Assembly: GCA_943359405.1 (NCBI GenBank)
Contig: CALRHO010000002.1
Location: forward strand, 1-30,573
Length of the DNA: 30,573 nucleotides
From: Candidatus Nomurabacteria bacterium
Lineage (GTDB): Bacteria > Patescibacteriota > Minisyncoccia > Phycocordibacterales > UBA918
Reading direction: 5' to 3'
Part shown: positions 1-8,900 of the stretch, piece after piece
How positions within the stretch are numbered: position 1 is the stretch's first letter
Layout of the letters: each line of letters opens with the position of its first letter
Notes under the pieces: model-generated
What the model was told of the DNA's origin: nothing
Databases searched by the model: none
What the model saw: only the letters and a program-made list of their open reading frames with translations
Translations under genes and position numbers: made by a program

Positions 1-132
1 AATGGTAGGTTCATTAAGGACAATGCCTTTACCTTTCACATACACTAAAGTATTGGCCGTACCGAGGTCAATCGCCATATCGGTAGAGACGAGCGCGAGG
101 AGGTTATTGAGGTATTTTGAAAGCGCGCTCAT
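1..132 (-). CDS. mreB: MreB rod-shape protein, N-terminal part (cut by window edge)
   Basis: The reverse strand reads 44 codons from an ATG at 132 to the window edge. The peptide contains IDLGTANTLVYVKGKG, the phosphate-1 loop of the actin-like ATPase MreB, followed by IVLNEPT as in the MreB family. MreB polymerises under the inner membrane and positions the peptidoglycan elongation machinery. The start lies 18 bases after the proS stop, so the two are probably cotranscribed. A second, complete MreB is encoded at 12373-13386, and the two N-termini differ (SALSKYLNNLLALVSTDMA here against FSRFTPK there), so they are paralogues rather than copies of one gene. Only the start is visible, so full length and activity cannot be judged. 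Confidence 0.9.
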   Translation of the reverse strand, partial: MSALSKYLNNLLALVSTDMAIDLGTANTLVYVKGKGIVLNEPTI

Positions 133-150
133 GGGTGTTTTCGTATCTTA

Positions 151-1416
151 CTACGTATCGGGGTCGGCATCAAAATCGTTGTACAGTTCATCCTCGGTCA
201 GATGACGCACCGCGCCAGTTGCGCGCGTCACCACTTCAAAGGTACCTGCCTCCTTACCCTTGCGACTCGCCACTACCCGATAGGGCATACCCATGAGGTC
301 GCTGTCGGCAAACTTCTCACCCGGACGCAGGTCACGGTCATCATAGAGTACTGACACACCCCGAGCCCGAAGGTTTTGGTACACGCCGTCAACCCAGTCA
401 CGAATAACCTCATCTTCAAGATTGAGACCAACCAGATGTACCATAAACGGCGCTACTGACGCTGGCCAGATAATGCCTTTCTCATCGGCAAATTTCTCTA
501 CGAGCACACCCATAAGACGTGTCACCCCAATACCATACGAGCCCATAAATGGTGCAACACTGTCTCCGGCTTCATTTTTGTATGTAAGACCAAGGTCTTC
601 AGCCTTTTGCTGGCCGAAGTTAAAGATGTTGCCTACTTCAGCCGTCTTTAGCATCTCCAGTTCATCTTTAGTGACACCCAGTGATGCTAGCGTCTCCTCG
701 TTCAGTACCTCTTCATTAATGGCGATTCCTTTGGCGCGATTAACATAAACCACATCCTCTCCAGCCTCGCATACAGTCTGAAACTCGTGGCTAAATTTGG
801 TAAAGGCTCCACCTGCAGCAAAGGTGATGAAGGTATCGTCGCCGACCCCAACACGCTTAAACACGTTCATGTATGCCGGCTTCGTTGCTTCGTAGTACGC
901 CAGATGTGACGCTTCGTCGGCTGCAAAGGAGTACATGTCCTTCATGACAAATTCCCGACCACGCATGATACCGCTCTTTGCCCGCATCTCGTTGCGTAGT
1001 TTGGTCTGAAACTGATATACCGAAATCGGTAAATCTTTGTAACTTGTCAGATGGCCTTTTAGCATTTCACCAATTGGCTCTTCATGGCTCCAACCAAACC
1101 CCACCTCACCACCGGCTTTAAGTTCAGACTTAAACCAGACATCAACTATTTCATCATTCCAACGATCGGTCCGCTCCCATAACTCCTTACGCTGCAGTGC
1201 CGTCATGATTAGTTCCTGACTAGCAATTGCGTTCATTTCCTCACGCACTATCTGTTTGATTTTTTCAACCACGAGTAATCCGAGGGGCAAATACGCATAG
1301 ACACCTGCCATTTCTTTATGGATATACCCGGCTCGAATGAGCAGCTGGGCGTTTTTCGATACCTCGTCAGCCGGCGCCTCGCGGCGGGTCTTCGTAAATA
1401 GTTGTGATTGGCGCAT
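151..1416 (-). CDS. proS: Prolyl-tRNA synthetase, short form without editing insert
   Basis: Charges tRNA-Pro with proline in the cytoplasm. The 421-residue class II synthetase shows the bacterial N-terminus (SQLFTKTRREAP), the motif 2 region with RNEMRAKSGIMRGREFVMKD, and motif 3 with GSYGIGVTRLMG. The C-terminal anticodon-binding domain follows (VSVLYDDRDLRPGEKFADSD). E. coli ProRS has about 570 residues; the missing part corresponds to the roughly 180-residue INS domain between motifs 2 and 3, which clears mischarged Ala-tRNA-Pro. Short ProRS forms without INS are known in several bacterial groups. The gene has its own promoter (1438-1467) just after the terminator of the upstream small gene. 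No Shine-Dalgarno sequence is visible before the ATG at 1416. Downstream, mreB follows after 18 bases. Confidence 0.95.
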   Translation of the reverse strand: MRQSQLFTKTRREAPADEVSKNAQLLIRAGYIHKEMAGVYAYLPLGLLVVEKIKQIVREEMNAIASQELIMTALQRKELWERTDRWNDEIVDVWFKSELKAGGEVGFGWSHEEPIGEMLKGHLTSYKDLPISVYQFQTKLRNEMRAKSGIMRGREFVMKDMYSFAADEASHLAYYEATKPAYMNVFKRVGVGDDTFITFAAGGAFTKFSHEFQTVCEAGEDVVYVNRAKGIAINEEVLNEETLASLGVTKDELEMLKTAEVGNIFNFGQQKAEDLGLTYKNEAGDSVAPFMGSYGIGVTRLMGVLVEKFADEKGIIWPASVAPFMVHLVGLNLEDEVIRDWVDGVYQNLRARGVSVLYDDRDLRPGEKFADSDLMGMPYRVVASRKGKEAGTFEVVTRATGAVRHLTEDELYNDFDADPDT

Positions 1417-1437
1417 GGTAATTAATTAGACGTGGTC

Positions 1438-1467
1438 ATTGTAGCGGTAAAACATTGGCCACGTCAA
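1438..1467 (-). promoter_or_regulatory. Promoter of proS
   Basis: On the minus strand TTGACG (1462-1467) and TACAAT (1438-1443) are separated by 18 bases, giving a start point near 1431 and a leader of about 15 bases before the proS ATG. The -35 box overlaps the T-tract of the terminator just upstream. Confidence 0.65.
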
Positions 1468-1495
1468 AGAAAACGCCCCCGAACAGTCGGGGGCG
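1466..1495 (-). terminator. Rho-independent terminator of the small membrane-protein gene
   Basis: A perfect 9-bp stem (CGCCCCCGA at 1474-1482 with TCGGGGGCG at 1487-1495) and a 4-base loop are followed on the minus strand by TTTTCTTT. It lies 20 bases after the stop of the gene ending at 1515 and isolates it from proS. Confidence 0.85.
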
Positions 1496-1514
1496 TCCGC
1501 GAAACGGTGCGGTT

Positions 1515-1709
1515 TCAGTCGCGCGTTCGGGTGAAGAACCAGGTGACAAATCCCGACACTCCAAACCCGAACAACAACCCGATGCCTGCCATCAGCAGCT
1601 GCGAAGGGTGACCGTCCCAGTGGGTGTACGCTTGCCACGCAGTCAGCAGACCAACACCAATGATTACCCACCCGACGAGGAAACGTCGGAGCAAATTAAT
1701 TTCCCACAT
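1515..1709 (-). CDS. Small two-helix membrane protein, unknown function
   Basis: A 64-residue protein is predicted with two hydrophobic segments (FLVGWVIIGVGLLTAW, about residues 10-25, and LLMAGIGLLFGFGVSGFV, about 38-55) joined by a short polar turn, plus a basic C-terminus, so it is probably an inner-membrane hairpin. The ATG at 1709 is chosen because GAGGAG lies about 8 bases upstream and a promoter at 1740-1768 predicts transcription starting near 1733; an in-frame start at 1757 would lie upstream of that start point. The gene is a self-contained unit with its own promoter, Shine-Dalgarno sequence and terminator, placed between rseP and proS. That unit structure and the strong SD differ from the neighbouring core genes. 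I do not recognise the family. Confidence 0.7.
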   Translation of the reverse strand: MWEINLLRRFLVGWVIIGVGLLTAWQAYTHWDGHPSQLLMAGIGLLFGFGVSGFVTWFFTRTRD

Positions 1710-1739
1710 CAGACCACTCCTCTTGAACCATTCGTTGCT

Positions 1740-1768
1740 TTTATATAGCAAAAGCACTTAACCAGCAA
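1740..1768 (-). promoter_or_regulatory. Promoter of the small membrane-protein gene
   Basis: Minus strand TTGCTG (1763-1768), 17 bases, then TATAAA (1740-1745), inside a TGCTATATA extended -10 context. The predicted start near 1733 leaves a leader of about 24 bases containing a GAGGAG ribosome-binding site. Confidence 0.6.
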
Positions 1769-2875
1769 CTAAAACAACCGGAGAATGTCATTGTATGTAA
1801 CAATCACCATGAAAATCATGAGCAATATAAAGCCTGCGGCATTGAGTCGGTAGGTCCAGAGCGCACTAACCGGCCGACGAAACACCACCTCACCAAGAAG
1901 CAGGAGGAGGCGACCACCGTCAAGCGCAGGAAACGGGAGCATATTCACCACCGCAAGATTGAGCGAGATAATCGCCACAAAAGAGAGGAGCGCCGTCATC
2001 CCAAACGCCGCAGCGTCCCCTACCATCCCAGCTATCCCCACCGGACCCGCCACCTGCGAGAGGTCTGCAGTTCCGGTAACAGCACCGCCAAGTAGCGCAC
2101 CAATCCCGACCACGATGGCACTCAGACCCTCGACAGTTGCTCGACCAGCACTTCCCAGGGCCGTAAGCAAACCTTGTCGCTCGATAATGACCAGTGACAA
2201 GGCTACACCCACGGCTGGCCGCTCAGGTGCATCGGTAATGAGACCTGTCTGTGGTGTTACGGACACCTCTCGCTCTTCCCCACCCTCGCGAATGGAAAGC
2301 AACAACGGTTTGGCGCCATACGTACCCACAAACGCACTAAACGCACTGGGGGTAAGATCGGTAAGCACGCTGCCATCTTGCGCCACCACAGCCGTAACGA
2401 CTGAGCCCGGCATCACGACACCCGCAAGCGGGCTCTCTGGCACCACACTCGCGATGTAGAGTTCTGCACCCGAACGTGCCTCAGACTCCAAGATCGGCGT
2501 CGGTACGCCAATCATAAAGACTGCCGTGTAGAGCACAAACGCCAGCAGCACGTTCATGACCACCCCCGCTACGAGCACCAGTGCCTGCGCCCACTTTGGT
2601 CGCGCCCACAGCGCCCGCGCTTTATCAGGATCATGTTCTTCAGCCTCGTCATGTACCAGCGACTCACCGTAGATCCGCACAAAGCCACCCAAAGGGAGTG
2701 CATTGAGCGTATACTCGGTTTCACCACGCTTCACTCCAAACAGCCGCGGGGGGAAACCGATACCAAACTCATCTACCCGCATGCCGGTTTTCTTGGCCGT
2801 GATGTAGTGACCCCATTCGTGTACCAACACCAAAACAAACAAAACCGCTAAGAACAAAAGCACGGTGGTAATCAT
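1769..2875 (-). CDS. rseP: RseP/site-2 protease family zinc metalloprotease (M50)
   Basis: Intramembrane zinc protease that cleaves membrane-bound substrates such as anti-sigma factors or signal-peptide remnants. The zinc-binding HEWGH (residues 19-23) lies in the first membrane helix. A PDZ-like region follows (about 130-200), and the third ligand region is in the C-terminal helix (NMLPFPALDGGRLL, near residue 310). It has 368 residues with one PDZ-like stretch, against about 450 with two PDZ domains in E. coli. The ATG is 11 bases after the frr stop, so the genes are cotranscribed. In many bacteria frr, uppS, cdsA, dxr, rseP and proS are clustered; here frr and rseP are adjacent with uppS, cdsA and dxr missing from between them. 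The substrate cannot be inferred. Confidence 0.93.
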   Translation of the reverse strand: MITTVLLFLAVLFVLVLVHEWGHYITAKKTGMRVDEFGIGFPPRLFGVKRGETEYTLNALPLGGFVRIYGESLVHDEAEEHDPDKARALWARPKWAQALVLVAGVVMNVLLAFVLYTAVFMIGVPTPILESEARSGAELYIASVVPESPLAGVVMPGSVVTAVVAQDGSVLTDLTPSAFSAFVGTYGAKPLLLSIREGGEEREVSVTPQTGLITDAPERPAVGVALSLVIIERQGLLTALGSAGRATVEGLSAIVVGIGALLGGAVTGTADLSQVAGPVGIAGMVGDAAAFGMTALLSFVAIISLNLAVVNMLPFPALDGGRLLLLLGEVVFRRPVSALWTYRLNAAGFILLMIFMVIVTYNDILRLF

Positions 2876-2886
2876 GGGATGTGGTA

Positions 2887-3426
2887 CTAGTTGTCGAGTT
2901 CGCTATCCTTTTTAACAAAGAGCGTCTCAAGGGTGCGGTTAGCATCGTCAATAAGTTTTTGGAGGCGCTCCTTGGCAGCAAACTTATCGTCTTCACTCAT
3001 ATCACCGTCCTTAAACTGACGCTCGATGTCCTTTTGAGCATCGTCGCGAGCCCCGCGCACGGCAATACGGGCTTCCTCGAGTTTACCTTTAGCCAACTTC
3101 TTTAGCTGTTGTCGGCGCTCGCCAGTGAGCTCGGGAAAGACCACCCGCACTCCAGCCGAGTCAGTCATGACCGAGACACCCAGGTCAGCCTCGCGCAGTG
3201 ACCGCTCGATGGCTGCAATCATTGTCGTGTCCCACGGCGCAATCCGAATCGTGCGCGCATCTTCAACTCCCACCGAACCGACCTGATTTAGCGGCATCAT
3301 GCTGCCATAGGCCTCAACCCGCACCCCATCAAGAAGCGCCGGCGTCGCGCGACCGGTACGAATAGCTGCAAACTCCTTTTCTAACCACTGCTGAATCTCT
3401 GTTAAACGTGCCGGTACGGTATCCAT
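2887..3426 (-). CDS. frr: Ribosome recycling factor
   Basis: Works with EF-G to split the post-termination ribosome. The 179-residue length is close to the usual 185, and the family pattern is clear: IRTGRATPALLDGVRVEAYG near the N-terminus, LNQVGSVGVEDARTIRI, and the C-terminal PELTGERRQQLKKLAK and RRARD-like ARIAVRGARDDAQKD. Helical domain I flanks a beta domain II, as expected. The ATG at 3426 lies 29 bases after the delta'-like gene and 11 bases before rseP in the same operon. No Shine-Dalgarno sequence is visible upstream. Confidence 0.96.
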   Translation of the reverse strand: MDTVPARLTEIQQWLEKEFAAIRTGRATPALLDGVRVEAYGSMMPLNQVGSVGVEDARTIRIAPWDTTMIAAIERSLREADLGVSVMTDSAGVRVVFPELTGERRQQLKKLAKGKLEEARIAVRGARDDAQKDIERQFKDGDMSEDDKFAAKERLQKLIDDANRTLETLFVKKDSELDN

Positions 3427-3455
3427 AAAGATAAATTAAAGGTGATATAACTATT

Positions 3456-4091
3456 CTAACGGTTTTTGAGAACGGTGGCTATGGTGAGTACGATATCTTC
3501 AAGGAGCATTTTATTAGCAGCACCGCGCGTTCCCAGGCGCTGAAGGCTACTGCAGAGACGGACAGATGTGTCTGCCGGCAACTCACTCACACGCGCCGCT
3601 AGGCGAGAGAGCCCTCCCCGCCTCACTCCCTCTATCCAAGCCGTGTCTTTCTCTTTTACGCGCGCCTCTACCTCGGACAACTGCTCGTACAGTGGAAGTC
3701 GTGTAAGGGCATCATAAAACGCTGTATCAGCTGTCTCAGTCGGCAAAACTACGGTGACCAAGCGTGAGCGCACCGTCGCCAAGAGCGCCATCCCTGGAGA
3801 AAAAATACAGTGAAAACATACCCCAGACGGTGGCTCTTCGAGTATCTTCAGGAGTGCATTCTGCGCTTCTGCCGTCATTGCCGTAGCAACGAGGACCAGA
3901 TGACGCAAACGACCAGCGTGGTCGGTACGATACGCTTCATCAGCCAGCGCGCGACTCTGCTCGATACCCCACGCCTCGGTCTGAAACAGCGTCACAGCCC
4001 CCGTCTCGTGGAGACGGTCAATGATTTGAGCGCGCGCTACTGGCGAGGAAGCGGCATAATGCAATGCTTGGTGTGAAGCCGCGGCTGCCAT
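3456..4091 (-). CDS. DNA polymerase III delta'-like clamp-loader protein, no P-loop
   Basis: The motif AEAQNALLKILEEPP is the hallmark of DnaX/HolB clamp-loader subunits, and TVRSRL sits where SRC/SRA occurs in that family. These subunits load the sliding clamp on DNA. The predicted 211 residues are short (E. coli delta' has 334), and the N-terminus has no Walker A motif and no zinc-binding cysteines, so the protein keeps mainly the part around the sensor region plus a helical tail. The ATG at 4091 is preferred because it lies just after the upstream stop (4102); a TTG at 4133 would overlap the upstream gene. The role is probably structural, as delta' is not an ATPase even in E. coli. Calling it holB would be an inference. 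Confidence 0.75.
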   Translation of the reverse strand: MAAAASHQALHYAASSPVARAQIIDRLHETGAVTLFQTEAWGIEQSRALADEAYRTDHAGRLRHLVLVATAMTAEAQNALLKILEEPPSGVCFHCIFSPGMALLATVRSRLVTVVLPTETADTAFYDALTRLPLYEQLSEVEARVKEKDTAWIEGVRRGGLSRLAARVSELPADTSVRLCSSLQRLGTRGAANKMLLEDIVLTIATVLKNR

Positions 4092-4101
4092 ACGATGGAG
4101 A

Positions 4102-5523
4102 TTATGCCTGGCGACGACGCTTTTGCAAATCAATGATGTGGTGAATGACGCGCCTTAGGTACCGCTCAAAGGTTTCGTCTTGCTCGTAAATAATCCCCTG
4201 TTCATAGCGCCAGCCATTCATGTAGTCGGTAATGCTTTGACGAATTTCAGGGGTCGCGCCCTCGTACCGACCGGCCAGAATATGTGGAATAGCGAGCGGA
4301 GCTAGAATCTTAAACAAAGGATGTTCGCGTCCACGAGGACCAGTACCAAAGAGACCACTCTTCTTGAAAATTACCCACTCAAAGAGGAGTTGCTCAAGAC
4401 CAACGTCAACCTCCTTAGTAAAGAGTGGGTCTCCCGACACACTACTGGTCGCTAGTGATGCGGAGTCAGGTAGATCCTGCGGCGTACGCAGCGCAACGGG
4501 ATCCTCCGCGAGTGAAGTAGCGCGAAAACCAGTCAGTGCGGTCGGTACACCTGGTTCGGCAGCCATGGCGGCAAAGCGCGGCGGTTCTGGTGTCACCGTG
4601 GGTGCTGGGGGTGCTGGGGGTGCTGGGGGAGCTGGTGGTGAAGGCGGAACGGATGCTGGTGTCGGTGCAGCGGGCAAAACCGGTGCGGGCATAGCAGTGT
4701 CTGAAACTGTCGGCGCTGGAGCGGCAGCCAGGGCCTCGACCGGTGCTGGCGTGGCGGCGACAGTAGGGCTGTGGGTAGCAATCGCGGTCTCCACTGCGCG
4801 ATAGGCCGCTTCCAGACGATCCATCGCAGTACCGAGGTCACCGGGGGTATTCCCCGCGACTCGCTTCATCGCCTCGAGGATAGCAACCATGTACTCGCGT
4901 CCCACGGCGTTATCGATATCCACCAGGTTAACTGGATTCCCAACTTTTTGATTAACCGCCGCTTTTATATCACGAATACGCACGAGTGCAGCATCAACTG
5001 GTGACGTCGACACTCCTGGCACTGGGGCTGGAGCGGGAGCTGCTGGCACAACGATCTCTGGCACCACCGGTGACGGCACTGGTTCTGGTTCTGGTGCGGC
5101 AGCTACTACTGGTACGGCAGCCTCCACGGGAGTAGCTGGTGGTGGTGATACCGGCATCGCTACTGGTACTGCCGGTACTGACACGGGTAGCGTAGTACTT
5201 GTAGTAACTGGTGCAAACTGCGGTGATGGACGCGTATTTCCATACGGGCGCACTGGGGCTGGTGTTGCAGTGACAGGTGGTGCCGCCTTCGCCAGGGGCG
5301 TGAGTGGTACCGGAATAAGGCCAAACGTTGCAATTTTTTGTTCGAGTGCACGACGGACGGTCACGTCACCACCGCCATTGCTATAGAGAAATACCAAGTC
5401 GCGCAGTTCATTTTTTTGGGCAGGCGAAAGCGCGCTTTGTCGCACCGCCACAAGCACGGCCATAACCCCACTCTGTGAATTGAGATCGAAGGTAGAACTA
5501 CCCAAAGAACCCGCCGGCGACAT
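4102..5523 (-). CDS. Ala/Pro-rich protein of unknown function
   Basis: The 473-residue protein alternates possible folded parts with Ala/Pro/Val linkers. An N-terminal helical part (residues 1-75, with LSPAQKNELRDLVFLYSNGG) precedes a first linker (about 80-175). A helical middle part follows (about 175-255, with VDIDNAVGREYMVAILEAMK), then a second linker with repeated PAP units (about 255-320), and a C-terminal part (about 370-473) rich in aromatic and charged residues that ends in QKRRRQA. There is no signal peptide or membrane helix. It follows the ATPase, 1093-residue and 107-residue genes and precedes the delta'-like gene by 10 bases. Its linkers resemble those of the 1093-residue protein, suggesting they act in one assembly; this is inference. 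A TGCTATGAT extended -10 lies 9 bases before the ATG. Confidence 0.8.
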   Translation of the reverse strand: MSPAGSLGSSTFDLNSQSGVMAVLVAVRQSALSPAQKNELRDLVFLYSNGGGDVTVRRALEQKIATFGLIPVPLTPLAKAAPPVTATPAPVRPYGNTRPSPQFAPVTTSTTLPVSVPAVPVAMPVSPPPATPVEAAVPVVAAAPEPEPVPSPVVPEIVVPAAPAPAPVPGVSTSPVDAALVRIRDIKAAVNQKVGNPVNLVDIDNAVGREYMVAILEAMKRVAGNTPGDLGTAMDRLEAAYRAVETAIATHSPTVAATPAPVEALAAAPAPTVSDTAMPAPVLPAAPTPASVPPSPPAPPAPPAPPAPTVTPEPPRFAAMAAEPGVPTALTGFRATSLAEDPVALRTPQDLPDSASLATSSVSGDPLFTKEVDVGLEQLLFEWVIFKKSGLFGTGPRGREHPLFKILAPLAIPHILAGRYEGATPEIRQSITDYMNGWRYEQGIIYEQDETFERYLRRVIHHIIDLQKRRRQA

Positions 5524-5532
5524 AACATCATC

Positions 5533-5541
5533 ATCATAGCA
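5533..5541 (-). promoter_or_regulatory. Extended -10 box before the Ala/Pro-rich gene
   Basis: TGCTATGAT on the minus strand ends 9 bases before the ATG at 5523, which would give a leaderless or nearly leaderless mRNA. No good -35 is seen. The same TGCTA core occurs before several other genes in the window. Confidence 0.4.
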
Positions 5542-5584
5542 TCATGCGCACACCGGCAGTTCCCCACCACTGTGGGAAAGATCA

Positions 5585-5908
5585 TCACGGCGCAATAAAC
5601 ACCTGCTCCAACGTAGCCCGGTACGCGCGCAACTCGTGGTCAAGCATGGTGGCAAAGGCGGGATAGGCTTCCATCAAGTGCTCAATAAAATCATCAGCCT
5701 CGGCATAGTCACGCACGAAGGCTTCGAGCGCAGCCTGCTCGGTAGCTTCCACTTCTCCAAGAAATTTGGTAAACGCTCGTTCAATGATGAGGGCGCCAAT
5801 TCTGGACAGCTCGTCCTCTTGCTCCGTCTCCGGTAACGCACCAATCCCGGTGAGCACCAAGCCCTCCGCTACTGCGTCATTGGTGATTTCTGGTTCTGGT
5901 ACTGACAT
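5585..5908 (-). CDS. Small acidic helical protein, unknown function
   Basis: The 107-residue product is strongly acidic (EPEITNDAVAEG, PETEQEDELSRIG, RDYAEADDFIEHL) and looks almost fully helical, with no membrane segment, cysteines or recognisable catalytic motif. It lies 30 bases after the 1093-residue gene and 61 bases before the Ala/Pro-rich gene on the same strand, so it probably belongs to that operon. The size and acidity would fit a small adaptor or chaperone for the neighbouring large proteins, but this is only inference from context. I do not recognise the family. Confidence 0.7.
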   Translation of the reverse strand: MSVPEPEITNDAVAEGLVLTGIGALPETEQEDELSRIGALIIERAFTKFLGEVEATEQAALEAFVRDYAEADDFIEHLMEAYPAFATMLDHELRAYRATLEQVFIAP

Positions 5909-5938
5909 AGTTATACAAAGTTTACTAATTCGGTGTTG

Positions 5939-8900
5939 CTAGAGAGAGATACGATTAGCCGTGGCGGCGTTGATGAGTTCGGAAATAGTGGTTTCCTGAC
6001 GATCAACCACAGACCCTCCTTCCTGAAGAAGATCAACGAGCTGGGGTATTGCCTCACGCCACCTTGCAATACTATCCGGGTTTACATTTATTGGCGGACT
6101 ACCCGCACGAAGCGACGCGGCAACCTCTGCTGGTGTTCGAAGGTCTGCCAAAAAAGCCTCTAGGGTAAGATTCGGCTGGGCTTCGTTAAAAGGCAGCTCA
6201 TTATTCACCCTGACACTGAGCAAACCATCCAAAAAACCTTGTTGAGGATTTATCTCGGAGAGCAGTGCCCCCTGCTGACGTACAAATTCCTCGCGCGAAC
6301 CAAATACTCGCTCAACAAAGGCAGCAAAGCCAGAATCATCGAAATCGGCGCGCCCAACCTCCACCACGCGATCTCGTACTACGGCATCAGTGCTAACAAG
6401 TACCGGCGTTTCCCCCGTCCGGTCGCTGCTAACGATATTCAATCGACCAGTAACGGGGTCAGAGGGCGGTACCGGAGGAACGCGAACTGGATTCGGTGGT
6501 GGGGGAGGTATTTCAGGCACCGGTGGCGGGGGTGGTGGAGGAGGAGGTGGAGGTGTTAGCACCGGCCCAGGTGCTGCTTCTGCAATGGGACGAGGAGAAA
6601 TCACCTCAAGCAACCGTTGCATATTAATTTTTTCACCTGGCCGGATGAAGTTTGGGTCGCCACTTGCTACCCCCACCTCACGCCACTGTTCTGGAGACAG
6701 TGCCCAGCGCTCGACAGGCGTGGTAGCACGAATCCCCTCAGCTCCACGCATCTCTGGAAACCGCTCGTACATAAGGCGCGCCAGGCGTTGGCGTTCAGCG
6801 GCAGGTACTGGTTGTCCGCCCTGGGCTTGGGCTTGTGCGTCCACCATCTGCTCATGGAGCAAGCGCGATAGCACGTTACCGCGCAGCACGACAACCTCGC
6901 GCCCAGGTGTTGCCTCAGGTGCAACTGCGGGTGGTGGTGGCGCCTCGGTTCGTAAACCGCTACCGAGTTCATCAATACGTCTATTGAGCTCCCGAAGTGC
7001 GACCTGGTCCTCTGTAGGGAGAGTAACATTTACACGCACTTCTGATGGCGGTGCTGGAGGTGGTGGCTCTGGTTGTGATGGTGTCGCATATGGTGATACT
7101 GGTGGCTCTGGTTGCACCGCTGCGTTGGCTACACGTCCGGCAAAGGTTTCAGGAAAAGCGTTCTGAAGCCCATACGTGGTCCCCGCACCCGCCACAATAC
7201 CGGCGATTGCTCCTAAGCCTTCGCTTCCGCGACGCCACCGCTTGGTCGCGGTATCTATTGATGTCTGGAGATCGCGCTGCGACCGAGCCATAGACGACAC
7301 ATCACCCGAAAAGATATCGCGCGTAGCTTGGGCTTTTTCAGCTTGGAGTGCAGCCTCCTTGCGATCCAATGACACGGCACGGCCCAGGCGGTTGACACCC
7401 CACTTGGTACCATACCTGGTGAGGAAGCCGACCGGCACAGAAGCCAAAAGTGCCGGTGTTGTGATTACCAGACCACTGAGGCCACCCACTGCTAGGGCTC
7501 CTACGAGGGCCACCCGTTTTTTATTCCATTTCCCCTCAGGAGTTTTCAATGCCGACGTTACTTTTTCAATCATCATTGCCTGGGCCCGGGATAAAACTCC
7601 TGGATTAGCCTTAATCGCATCGCGGGTGGCTTTTTGTTCAGCCTCTAGTGACCTATCGATGAGACCGCGACGCACCGCTGCCTGCATCCGGCCAGCTAGT
7701 GGCTCAAACGTTACCGTTTCTAATTTCTTAGTACCTTCAAGTGTCCCATCTGCCTTCTGTGCCCGAGCACGAATAACCGCCTTTTCATACCCAGCACGAA
7801 GACGGTCACGATGCTCCACTTCTTTAGTCGCACTCTCCAATTGCGCCAATTTCTCTATTGCTGCCCTATAGGTAGCGTCTTTACCCAACGCCTGACTCAG
7901 GGCCTCAATAGAAAGCTCCGGGTTAGCGGTTCGCAGTCGCTCTGTCACCGCAGCTACTGCAGTGTCGCGCGTTGCTCTGGCGGCAGCCAGTTCTCCTGGT
8001 AATGTCTGTTGGCGAAATGCAAGTTCTTGCTCGCGAAAGGTATTTGATGCCGACAGTGCTCGCTGGTAAACGGCGCGCGCTTCATCGCGTTTTGCAGCAG
8101 CCGCCCGCAAGGCGGTATCATCAACTTTGTCTTTACCAAATGTCTTGGCAGCCCGTATCGCTTCCCGCGCCGCAAACTCGCGCTGATACGCAGCTTCTGC
8201 CTGGTCGAAGACAGGCTTCGCGTTCCGCCAGGCTTCCTTGGCTTGATTACGAAATAGATGCGCGTGTTCAAGATTCAAAGCCCGCTTCCCACTCAGATCA
8301 TCTAGAAGCCGTCGCGCTTCACCAAGCAGCACCCCAGCCTCACCGGTTTTGAGTGCAAAAGGTTTAGGAGTTATGGGGGCATTCGCTGCGAGGGGGTCGA
8401 TTTCGGCTACTGGTTCTGCTTTTTGTCCAGGCACGAAACCTTGACTACGCACTCTTTCAAACTCCTCAATAATACCCAAAATAGTAGCGCGCTGCTTTTG
8501 CACTTCCAACACACGACCGAGTAGAAGCTCCGTTGGCAGTGCAGGGTCCGCAAACATGCCCGCTGCACTGGTAATGGAGCGCGTATACGTTTCTGTTTTA
8601 CCCACGAGCTCTCGGTACAAGTCAGGGAATACCGCCTCAAGATTATTGCCGCCAAACGATGTTTTTTTGTAGGCTTCAAATTGCTCTACGTCGCGCCAGC
8701 GTTCACTTAACCACGCGCGCTTGGCGTCAATATTTCTAATGTTTTCTCTATTCAGTTCTGTTTCAGCTACTGGTTCGTGCTCTACCACCCCCAACAAAGT
8801 CTCCATCTTCTCCGTGAGTGTCGTGAACTGTTTAATAGCGTCCGCAATGCTTGTGACTAAATGAGGGAATTTTTCTGCCTTATCAGCATCAAAGGCGTGT

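Noticed and set aside
4364..4804. A 146-codon plus-strand Gly/Ala-rich frame
   Set aside because: Antisense of the Ala/Pro-rich linkers of the 473-residue gene.
6390..7166. A 258-codon plus-strand Gly/Ser/Thr-rich frame
   Set aside because: It is the antisense of the proline-rich part of the 1093-residue gene; GGN runs simply mirror CCN proline codons.
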